64,000 nucleotides of DNA, taken from assembly GCF_030817475.1 (NCBI RefSeq), contig NZ_JAUSZJ010000002.1:890501-954500 (forward strand). The letters are read 5' to 3'. Numbering within the stretch: the stretch's first letter is position 1; each line of letters begins with the position of its first letter. Below, in pieces: positions 57,371 through 64,000 of this stretch. The DNA comes from Streptomyces sp. V2I9. GTDB lineage: Bacteria; Actinomycetota; Actinomycetes; Streptomycetales; Streptomycetaceae. The position numbers and the translations under genes are program-made. The notes under the pieces are model-generated. The model saw only the letters and a program-made list of their open reading frames with translations, made no database searches and was not told the DNA's origin.

Positions 57371-60300
57371 CTAGCGGGCGTTGAAGTACTTCGCCTCGGG
57401 GTGGTGGATGACGAGGGCGTCGGTGGACTGCTCCGGGTGGAGCTGGAACTCCTCGGAGAGGTGCACCCCGATCCGCTCCGGCTGGAGCAGGTCGGCGATC
57501 TTCGCCCGGTCCTCCAGGTCCGGGCACGCCCCGTAGCCGAGCGAGAACCGCGCGCCCCGGTACTTCAGCGCGAACATGTCCTCGACCTCCGCCGGGTCCT
57601 CCCCCGCGAAGCCCAGCTCGGCCCGGACGCGGGCGTGCCAGTACTCGGCCAGGGCCTCGGCGAGCTGGACGGAGAGGCCGTGCAGCTCCAGGTAGTCGCG
57701 GTAGGAGTCGGCGGCGAACAGTTCGGCGGTGGCCTCGCCGATCCGGGAGCCGACGGTGACGATCTGGAGGCCGACGACGTCCGTCTCCCCGGACTCCTCG
57801 GGGCGGAAGAAGTCCGCCAGACAGAGGCGGCGGCCGCGGCGCTGGCGCGGGAAGGTGAAGCGCGTGCGCTCGGATCCGTCCTCGTGGAGGAGGATCAGGT
57901 CCTCGCCCTTGGACACGCAGGGGAAGTAGCCGTAGACGACGGCCGCCTCCAGGAGGTTGTTGGACTGGAGGTGGTCGAGCCAGCCCCGCAGACGCGGGCG
58001 CCCCTCGGTCTCCACCAGCTCCTCGTACGTCGGCCCGTCGCCGGTCCTGGCCTGCTTGAGCCCCCACTGGCCCTTGAACAGGGCGCCTTCGTCGAGCCAG
58101 GAGGCGTACTCCTTGAGCGGGATGCCCTTGATGACTCGGGTGCCCCGGAACGGCGGCTCGGGGACGGGGTTGGTGGTGGAGACGTCCGAGCGCACCGAGC
58201 CCTCGGGCTCCTGGACCTCCGGCACCGCCGCGTCGGTGTTCTTCCTGGGGACCCGGCGCTGCTTCAGCTCGGGCAGAGCCGCGCCCGGCACCCCGCGCTT
58301 GACGCCGATGAGCGCGTCCATGAGGCGCAGGCCCTCGAAGGCGTCGCGGGCGTAGCGGACCTCGCCCTCGTAGATCTCGTGGAGGTCCTGCTCGACGTAG
58401 GCCCTGGTCAGCGCGGCGCCGCCGAGAATGACCGGGAAGTCGGCGGCCATCTTGCGCTGGTTCAGCTCCTCCAGGTTCTCCTTCATGATCACGGTGGACT
58501 TCACCAGGAGACCGGACATGCCGATGACGTCGGCGCGGTGTTCCTCGGCGGCTTCCAGGATCGCGGAGACGGGCTGCTTGATACCCAGGTTGACGACGTT
58601 GTAGCCGTTGTTGGAGAGGATGATGTCGACGAGGTTCTTGCCGATGTCGTGGACGTCGCCGCGGACGGTGGCCAGCACGATGGTGCCCTTGCCCTCGTCG
58701 TCGGACTTCTCCATGTGCGGCTCCAGGTGGGCCACCGCGCTCTTCATGACCTCGGCGGACTGGAGGACGAAGGGCAGCTGCATCTGGCCGGAGCCGAACA
58801 GCTCGCCGACCACCTTCATGCCTTCCAGCAGCGTGTTGTTGACGATGTCGAGGGCGGGGGTGTCCTGGAGGGCCTCGTCGAGGTCGGCCTCCAGGCCGTT
58901 CTTCTCGCCGTCGATGATGCGGCGCTGGAGCCGCTCGTCCAGCGGGAGGGCCATCAGCTCCTCGGCCTTGCCCGCCTTCATCGACTTCATGTTGACGCCC
59001 TCGAACAGCTCCATGAGCTTCTGGAGGGGGTCGTAGCCCTCGGCGCGGCGGTCGTAGATCAGGTCGAGGGCGACCTTGACCTGCTCCTCCTCCAGCCGGG
59101 CGATCGGCAGGATCTTCGAGGCGTGCACGATCGCCGAGTCCAGACCGGCCTTGACGCACTCGTCGAGGAAGACGGAGTTCAGCACCACGCGCGCGGCCGG
59201 GTTGAGGCCGAAGGAGATGTTCGAGAGGCCGAGGGTGGTCTGGACGTGGGGGCGGCGCTTCTTCAGCTCGCGGATGGCCCCGATGGTGGCGATGCCGTCG
59301 CCGCGGGACTCCTCCTGACCGGTGCAGATGGTAAAGGTCAGGGTGTCGATGAGGATGTCGGACTCGCGGATGCCCCAGTTGGTGGTGAGGTCGTCGATGA
59401 GCCGCTCGGCGATGGCGACCTTGTGCTCGACGGTGCGGGCCTGGCCCTCCTCGTCGATCGTCAGGGCGATCAGCGCGGCGCCGTGCTCGGCGGCCAGGGC
59501 GCTGACCCGGGCGAAGCGGGAGTCGGGGCCGTCGCCGTCCTCGTAGTTGACCGAGTTGAGCACGGCACGGCCGCCGAGCTTCTCCAGGCCGGCGCGCAGA
59601 ACGGGCAGTTCGGTGGAGTCCAGCACGATCGGCAGGGTGGAGGCGGTGGCGAAGCGGCCGGCCAGCTCGGTCATGTCGGCGACGCCGTCGCGGCCCACGT
59701 AGTCGACGCAGAGGTCGAGCATGTGCGCGCCCTCGCGGATCTGGTCGCGGGCCATCTCCACGCAGTCGTCCCACCGGGCCTCCAGCATGGCCTCGCGGAA
59801 CTTCTTCGAGCCGTTGGCGTTGGTGCGCTCCCCGATCGCCAGGTAGGCGGTGTCCTGACGGAAGGGGACGTGCTGGTAGAGGGAGGCGGCGCCGGGTTCG
59901 GGACGCGGGTCGCGCTCGGTCGGCGACAGCGCGCGGGCCCGCTCGACGACGGCCCGCAGGTGCTCGGGGGTCGTACCGCAGCAGCCGCCGATGAGGGAGA
60001 GGCCGTAGTCCCGGACGAAGTGCTCCTGGGCGTCGGCCAGCCCCTCGGGGCCGAGCGGGAAGTGCGCGCCGTCCTTGGTGAGGACCGGCAGGCCGGCGTT
60101 GGGCATGCACATCAGGGGCGTACGGGAGTGGCGGGCGAGGTAGCGCAGGTGCTCGCTCATCTCGTCCGGGCCGGTCGAGCAGTTCAGCCCGATCAGGTCG
60201 ATGCCCAGGGGCTCCAGGGCGGTCAGGGCCGCGCCGATCTCGGAGCCCAGCAGCATGACGCCGGTCGTCTCGAAGGCGAGGGAGCAGATCAGGGGCACCT

Positions 60301-60889
60301 GGACGCCGAGGGCGTCCATCGCCCGGCGTGCGCCGATGATGCTGGACTTGGTCTGGAGCAGGTCCTGGGTGGTCTCGACGATCAGCGCGTCGGAGCCGCC
60401 GGCGAGGAGGCCCTCGGCGTTCCGCTGGTAGCCGTCGCGCAGGACGTCGTAGGTGATGTGGCCGAGCGAGGGCAGCTTGGTGCCGGGACCGATCGAGCCG
60501 AGGACCCAGCGCTGCCGCCCGTCCTCGGCGGTGAACTCGTCCGCGACCTCGCGGGCGATCCGGGCGCCGGACTCGGAGAGCTCGTGGATGCGGTGGGCGA
60601 TCTCGTACTCGTTGGCGGCGGAGTGGTTCGCGCCGAAGGTGTTGGTCTCGACGCAGTCGACGCCGACCGCGAAGTACTCCTCGTGGACCGAGCGCACGAT
60701 GTCGGGCCGGGTGATGTTGAGGATCTCGTTGCAGCCTTCGAGGTTCTCGAAGTCCTCCAGCGTGGGGTCCTGTGCCTGGAGCATGGTGCCCATCGCCCCG
60801 TCGGCCACCACCACGCGGGTGGCGAGTGCATCTCGGAGCGCGTCTGCGCGGGTCCGGCTGTCGGCGGCGGATGTCGGCAACGAGGCCAT
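57371..60889 (-). CDS. metH: Cobalamin-dependent methionine synthase
   Basis: The 1172-residue enzyme has all four modules. The homocysteine domain has zinc ligands Cys237, Cys303 and Cys304 (GLNCSTGPDE, GGCCGTTPEH). Next come a methyltetrahydrofolate pterin domain (about 340-600) and a B12 domain with GDVHDIGKNLVDIILSNNGY near residue 743. The C-terminal reactivation domain binds SAM. It makes methionine from homocysteine. The ATG at 60889 follows GGGAG; a longer frame to 60949 has no homology. I looked for a cobalamin riboswitch upstream and saw none. Confidence 0.97.
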   Translation of the reverse strand: MASLPTSAADSRTRADALRDALATRVVVADGAMGTMLQAQDPTLEDFENLEGCNEILNITRPDIVRSVHEEYFAVGVDCVETNTFGANHSAANEYEIAHRIHELSESGARIAREVADEFTAEDGRQRWVLGSIGPGTKLPSLGHITYDVLRDGYQRNAEGLLAGGSDALIVETTQDLLQTKSSIIGARRAMDALGVQVPLICSLAFETTGVMLLGSEIGAALTALEPLGIDLIGLNCSTGPDEMSEHLRYLARHSRTPLMCMPNAGLPVLTKDGAHFPLGPEGLADAQEHFVRDYGLSLIGGCCGTTPEHLRAVVERARALSPTERDPRPEPGAASLYQHVPFRQDTAYLAIGERTNANGSKKFREAMLEARWDDCVEMARDQIREGAHMLDLCVDYVGRDGVADMTELAGRFATASTLPIVLDSTELPVLRAGLEKLGGRAVLNSVNYEDGDGPDSRFARVSALAAEHGAALIALTIDEEGQARTVEHKVAIAERLIDDLTTNWGIRESDILIDTLTFTICTGQEESRGDGIATIGAIRELKKRRPHVQTTLGLSNISFGLNPAARVVLNSVFLDECVKAGLDSAIVHASKILPIARLEEEQVKVALDLIYDRRAEGYDPLQKLMELFEGVNMKSMKAGKAEELMALPLDERLQRRIIDGEKNGLEADLDEALQDTPALDIVNNTLLEGMKVVGELFGSGQMQLPFVLQSAEVMKSAVAHLEPHMEKSDDEGKGTIVLATVRGDVHDIGKNLVDIILSNNGYNVVNLGIKQPVSAILEAAEEHRADVIGMSGLLVKSTVIMKENLEELNQRKMAADFPVILGGAALTRAYVEQDLHEIYEGEVRYARDAFEGLRLMDALIGVKRGVPGAALPELKQRRVPRKNTDAAVPEVQEPEGSVRSDVSTTNPVPEPPFRGTRVIKGIPLKEYASWLDEGALFKGQWGLKQARTGDGPTYEELVETEGRPRLRGWLDHLQSNNLLEAAVVYGYFPCVSKGEDLILLHEDGSERTRFTFPRQRRGRRLCLADFFRPEESGETDVVGLQIVTVGSRIGEATAELFAADSYRDYLELHGLSVQLAEALAEYWHARVRAELGFAGEDPAEVEDMFALKYRGARFSLGYGACPDLEDRAKIADLLQPERIGVHLSEEFQLHPEQSTDALVIHHPEAKYFNAR

Positions 60890-61090
60890 GGATGATCTCC
60901 CGGGGATGCGACGGCTGTCGGCTTTGCGCCCTTCTCGGGGAAGGCGCACGCCGCCAGCCTAGCCGGATCGCCTCCGGGCCCGTCGATGCGTCCGAACGGC
61001 GGACTGCATGCTGTGCGGGGTGCGGCGGGTGCGCTCCGGTGGCGGAGACTTTCCCCCGGAGTCCGGCGCAGGTCGGCATCGACCGATAGT

Positions 61091-61107
61091 GTTCAGCATT
61101 GTCGAAC
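61091..61107 (+). promoter_or_regulatory. Candidate GylR operator at gylR
   Basis: GTTCAGCATTGTCGAAC (61091-61107) has GTTC/GAAC arms and shares the 12-mer GCATTGTCGAAC with a site before glpF (62145-62156). It lies 23 bp upstream of the gylR start. Confidence 0.6.
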
Positions 61108-61129
61108 CGAGGTGGAGGAGTACGGCGCG

Positions 61130-61894
61130 ATGGCCAAGAACATCCAGTCGCTGGAGCGGGCGGCCGCGATGCTGCGTCTGCTGGCGGGCGGCGAGCGCCG
61201 GCTCGGGCTCTCCGACATCGCCTCCTCGCTGGGGCTGGCCAAGGGCACCGCGCACGGCATCCTGCGCACCCTCCAGCTGGAGGGGTTCGTGGAGCAGGAC
61301 GCGGCCTCGGGCCGTTACCAGCTGGGCGCGGAGCTGCTGCGGCTGGGCAACAGCTATCTGGACGTCCACGAGCTGCGGGCGCGCGCCCTGGTCTGGACCG
61401 ACGACCTGGCCCGCTCCAGCGGTGAGAGCGTCCACCTCGGGGTGCTGCACCAGCACGGCGTGCTGATCGTCCACCACGTCTTCCGGCCCGACGACAGCCG
61501 CCAGGTGCTGGAGGTCGGGGCGATGCAGCCGCTGCACTCCACGGCGCTGGGCAAGGTGCTGTCCGCGTACGACCCGGTGGCCCACAGCGAGGTCATGGAG
61601 GCGGAGCGCCGCTCCTTCACCGGGCGCACCGTCACCGCCGCCGACGATTTCGAGACGATGCTCGACCTGGTCCGCGCGCAGGGCTGGGCGGCCGACGCCG
61701 AGGAGACCTGGGAGGGCGTCGCGGCCGTGGCCGCCCCGGTGCACGACCGGCGGAGGATGCCGGTCGGGGCGGTCGCCGTGACCGGCGCGGTGGAGCGGGT
61801 GGCTCCGGCCGGGGTGCTGCGGCCCGAGCTGATCGCGGCCGTGCGCGACTGCGCCCGCGCCGTCTCGCGGGATCTGGGCGCCGGCCGCTTCTGA
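61130..61894 (+). CDS. gylR: IclR-family regulator of the glycerol operon
   Basis: The 254-residue protein starts MAKNIQSLERAAAMLRLLAG from ATG 61130 behind GGAGGAG. The winged HTH (RLGLSDIASSLGLAKGTAHG) is followed by the IclR effector domain (VHLGVLHQHGVLIVHHVFRP, MQPLHSTALGKVLSAYDPVA). Position directly before glpF and glpK matches gylR of the Streptomyces gylCABX operon, a repressor of itself and of glycerol uptake that is relieved by glycerol or glycerol-3-phosphate. Confidence 0.93.
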   Translation: MAKNIQSLERAAAMLRLLAGGERRLGLSDIASSLGLAKGTAHGILRTLQLEGFVEQDAASGRYQLGAELLRLGNSYLDVHELRARALVWTDDLARSSGESVHLGVLHQHGVLIVHHVFRPDDSRQVLEVGAMQPLHSTALGKVLSAYDPVAHSEVMEAERRSFTGRTVTAADDFETMLDLVRAQGWAADAEETWEGVAAVAAPVHDRRRMPVGAVAVTGAVERVAPAGVLRPELIAAVRDCARAVSRDLGAGRF

Positions 61895-62313
61895 GCACCC
61901 TGGCCCATACCCGCACGGCCCCCTACCGCTCCGCCGCCCCGCGCGGGTACGCCGTACGACCCCCGCCCGCCCCGCGCGGGTACACGGCGCGGGCCGCCCT
62001 CATGCCGCGCTCCGGGCCCCCACGCACCGGCGCGCCCACGCTCCCGCCGCACGCGGGGTAACGATCGCGTCGCGCACCGAGTCGTGGCCCACAGAACCCT
62101 TGACGCTTCCTTCACTCGGGGGAAACACTGCCGTTCAACGGTCGGCATTGTCGAACGCCTAACGGCAATACGCGTTAGGGTGTGACAGTGCCAAGGGCCG
62201 GTCAAGCCCTTACAGGTGGGTTGCCCACGCTTCGTGGATACCCATCTGGGGCGCGGAACACCGGCGGGACCGGTGGTCCGCTCTCCCCTGGACGAAGGAC
62301 AAAGGAGTCGCGG
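61895..62313. other. gylR-glpF intergenic region
   Basis: The 419-bp gap contains a 15-bp direct repeat (61936-61950 and 61969-61983), each copy built around the palindrome CCCGCGCGGG and 33 bp apart. Further on lie a candidate GylR box (62140-62156), an inverted repeat CCTAACG-N8-CGTTAGG (62158-62179) and the glpF ribosome-binding site. No gene is evident. Confidence 0.6.
62140..62179 (+). promoter_or_regulatory. Candidate glpFK control region
   Basis: GCATTGTCGAAC (62145-62156) repeats the core of the gylR box. Two bases later CCTAACG (62158-62164) and CGTTAGG (62173-62179) form a 7-bp inverted repeat. Together they probably hold GylR and RNA polymerase contacts for glpF-glpK; no consensus promoter is certain. 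Confidence 0.5.
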
Positions 62314-63105
62314 GTGTCCAGCTCCGACATTTTCATCGGCGAGACCATAGGTACCGCCGTACTCATCCTGCTCGGCGGCGGTGTCTGTGCCGCCGTCACG
62401 CTGAAGAGCTCCAAGGCCCGTGACGCGGGCTGGCTCGCCATCACCTTCGGGTGGGGCTTCGCGGTGCTGACCGCCGCCTACCTCGCCGGCGGGGTGTCAG
62501 GCGCCCATCTGAACCCCGCGGTCACGGTCGGCCTGGCCATCCAGGGCGGTACCGAGTGGGGTCACGTTCCCCTCTACCTCGGCTCGCAGCTGCTCGGCGC
62601 GATGATCGGCGCCCTGCTGGTCTGGGCGGTCTACTACGGCCAGTTCCACGCCCACCTGACCGACCCGGAGATCGTCGGGGCGAAGTCCGCCGACGAGGGC
62701 ATGGTCGACCGGGCCGCCGCCCCGAAGGCGGGCCCGGTGCTCGGGATCTTCTCCACCGGTCCGGAGATCCGCAACGGCGTGCAGAACGTGATCACCGAGA
62801 TCATCGCCACGGTCGTGCTGGTCCTGGCGATCCTGACCCAGGGCCTCAACGACGAGGGCAACGGCCTCGGCGTGCTCGGCGCGCTGATCACCTCCCTGGT
62901 CGTCGTCGGCATCGGCCTCTCGCTCGGCGGCCCGACCGGCTACGCCATCAACCCGGTCCGCGACCTCGGTCCGCGCATCGTGCACTCCCTGCTGCCGCTG
63001 CCGAACAAGGGTGGTTCGGACTGGGGCTACGCGTGGGTACCCATCGTGGGTCCGCTCGTCGGCGGCGCACTCGCCGGCGGGCTCTACAACCTCGCCTTCG
63101 CCTAG
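62314..63105 (+). CDS. glpF: Glycerol facilitator (aquaglyceroporin)
   Basis: The 263-residue MIP protein starts at GTG 62314 behind AAAGGAG. The first box is canonical ([12 protein letters not shown] 67-69). The second reads [13 protein letters not shown], so Ala is replaced by Val at residue 215; the Asp after the Arg is the usual glycerol-channel mark. An extended loop (about 112-150) is typical of actinobacterial GlpF. It lets glycerol diffuse in for GlpK, encoded 39 bp downstream, under GylR control. Confidence 0.94.
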   Translation: MSSSDIFIGETIGTAVLILLGGGVCAAVTLKSSKARDAGWLAITFGWGFAVLTAAYLAGGVSGAHLNPAVTVGLAIQGGTEWGHVPLYLGSQLLGAMIGALLVWAVYYGQFHAHLTDPEIVGAKSADEGMVDRAAAPKAGPVLGIFSTGPEIRNGVQNVITEIIATVVLVLAILTQGLNDEGNGLGVLGALITSLVVVGIGLSLGGPTGYAINPVRDLGPRIVHSLLPLPNKGGSDWGYAWVPIVGPLVGGALAGGLYNLAFA

Positions 63106-63144
63106 TCACCCCTCCACCACCTCACAGACCTCCGGGAGCACTCA

Positions 63145-64000
63145 GTGACCGACGCACACACCACCGGCACCCACGGCACCGGCCCGTTCATCGCGGCCAT
63201 CGACCAGGGCACCACCTCCAGCCGCTGCATCGTCTTCGACAAGGACGGCCGGATCGTCTCCGTCGACCAGAAGGAGCACGAGCAGATCTTCCCGAAGCCG
63301 GGCTGGGTCGAGCACGACGCGACCGAGATCTGGGAGAACGTCCAGGAGGTCGTCGCCGGAGCCATCGTCAAGGCCGGCATCACCTCCGCCGACGTCAAGG
63401 CGATCGGCATCACCAACCAGCGTGAGACCACCCTGCTGTGGGACAGGCACACCGGTGAGCCGGTGCACAACGCGCTGGTCTGGCAGGACACCCGTACCGA
63501 CGCGCTCTGCAAGGAGCTCGGCCGCAACGTGGGCCAGGACCGCTTCCGCCGCGAGACCGGGCTGCCGCTCGCCTCGTACTTCGCCGGCCCCAAGGTCCGC
63601 TGGCTGCTCGACAACGTCGAGGGACTGCGCGAGCGCGCCGAGCGCGGCGACATCCTCTTCGGCACCATGGACTCCTGGGTCATCTGGAACCTGACCGGCG
63701 GCACCGACGGCGGTGTGCACGTCACCGACGTCACCAACGCCTCCCGCACCCTCCTGATGAACCTGCACACCATGTCCTGGGACGAGAAGATCCTCTCCTC
63801 GATCGGCATCCCGGCCGCCGTGCTCCCCGAGATCCGCTCCTCCGCCGAGGTCTACGGCCACGCCAAGGGCGGCGTCCTCGACGGTGTGCCCGTCGCCTCC
63901 GCGCTCGGCGACCAGCAGGCGGCCCTGTTCGGCCAGACCTGTTTCGCCGAGGGCGAGGCCAAGTCCACGTACGGCACCGGCACGTTCATGCTGATGAACA
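63145..64000 (+). CDS. glpK: Glycerol kinase, 5' part only
   Basis: The gene starts at GTG 63145 behind GGGAG and is open to the right window edge (285 codons seen; the family is about 500 residues). The FGGY-kinase N-terminal domain shows the phosphate loop [17 protein letters not shown]. The glycerol-site segments are [20 protein letters not shown] and [10 protein letters not shown], followed by [20 protein letters not shown] and [11 protein letters not shown]. It phosphorylates imported glycerol to glycerol-3-phosphate. It follows glpF by 39 bp in the same operon. Confidence 0.97.
   Translation, partial: MTDAHTTGTHGTGPFIAAIDQGTTSSRCIVFDKDGRIVSVDQKEHEQIFPKPGWVEHDATEIWENVQEVVAGAIVKAGITSADVKAIGITNQRETTLLWDRHTGEPVHNALVWQDTRTDALCKELGRNVGQDRFRRETGLPLASYFAGPKVRWLLDNVEGLRERAERGDILFGTMDSWVIWNLTGGTDGGVHVTDVTNASRTLLMNLHTMSWDEKILSSIGIPAAVLPEIRSSAEVYGHAKGGVLDGVPVASALGDQQAALFGQTCFAEGEAKSTYGTGTFMLMN

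Noticed and set aside
56507-60895. A plus-strand open frame of about 1460 codons antisense to metH
   Set aside because: GC-rich antisense shadow; metH on the other strand has full-length homology and a ribosome-binding site.
56433-61079. An open frame of about 1550 codons covering metH
   Set aside because: It is an out-of-frame shadow of metH and the HAD gene, with Arg/Gly-rich composition and no domain.
60890-61129. Possible cobalamin or SAH riboswitch before metH
   Set aside because: No B12-box or SAH-riboswitch core could be recognised; only a short imperfect hairpin (TGCGCC/GGCGCA) is visible.
1-64000. tRNA, rRNA, tmRNA genes, prophage or integrative element
   Set aside because: Intergenic gaps were read on both strands; none shows a tRNA-like fold, integrase gene or attachment-site repeat beyond the single IS.

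Overview
The window is a stretch of high-GC Streptomyces-type chromosome. The evidence is very high third-position GC, frequent GTG starts, leaderless genes, 4-bp start/stop overlaps, a pupylation-proteasome locus, a DmdR-type iron box and a gylR-glpF-glpK glycerol locus. Apart from one insertion sequence, almost everything is core actinobacterial chromosome. I see no rRNA, tRNA, CRISPR array or prophage.

Layout. 1-2.3 kb: a TrmH-type RNA methyltransferase (cut by the window edge) and the infC-rpmI-rplT translation operon. infC appears to start at an ATC codon behind a structured leader that contains a hairpin plus T6. 2.3-3.8 kb: a DUF1844 gene with a complete, young IS5-family element inserted exactly at its stop codon. 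3.8-10.4 kb: aquaporin, SseB-like protein, a mycosin-like protease coupled to a proline-rich membrane protein, a PLP amino-acid aldolase and a DUF2510 protein. 10.5-18 kb: a LysR regulator divergent from a TDT/SLAC1 transporter, a truncated metal-receptor gene, an XRE-cupin regulator, a glycine-betaine-type ABC system and a 5'-3' exonuclease-like protein.

18-28 kb: an iron-regulated siderophore-interacting protein, then a locus matching the Mycobacterium tuberculosis sigK region (Rv0449c-Rv0444c plus MPT70/83-like proteins). It holds sigK, rskA and a photolyase on the plus strand. An operon of FAD amine oxidase, DUF1365, UfaA1, a second CFA-synthase-like gene and DUF1295 lies on the minus strand. 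A fasciclin lipoprotein is divergent from that operon. Three promoters share the same signature, CCAATCC-N16-CGAA(C/T), before sigK, before the minus operon and before the fasciclin gene. Three genes of the minus operon are broken, so the regulon looks partly decayed, or else the assembly is faulty there.

28-57 kb: ADP-ribosylglycohydrolase and SPW-repeat genes, then the classic actinobacterial block helY, DAG kinase, tatC, tatA, two small proteins, pafC, pafB and two FKBP isomerases. Next come pafA, an MFS transporter, a LacI regulator, prcA, prcB, pup, dop and the proteasomal ATPase (mpa/arc). These work together: Pup is prepared by Dop, attached by PafA, recognised by Mpa and degraded by PrcAB, while PafBC is a DNA-damage transcription regulator. 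A ferredoxin, trmI, a site-2 protease, a RecB-like nuclease with a response regulator, and a frameshifted solute-binding protein follow.

57-64 kb: a HAD phosphatase, metH, and the glycerol locus gylR-glpF-glpK. glpK runs off the window end. Candidate GylR boxes lie before gylR and before glpF.
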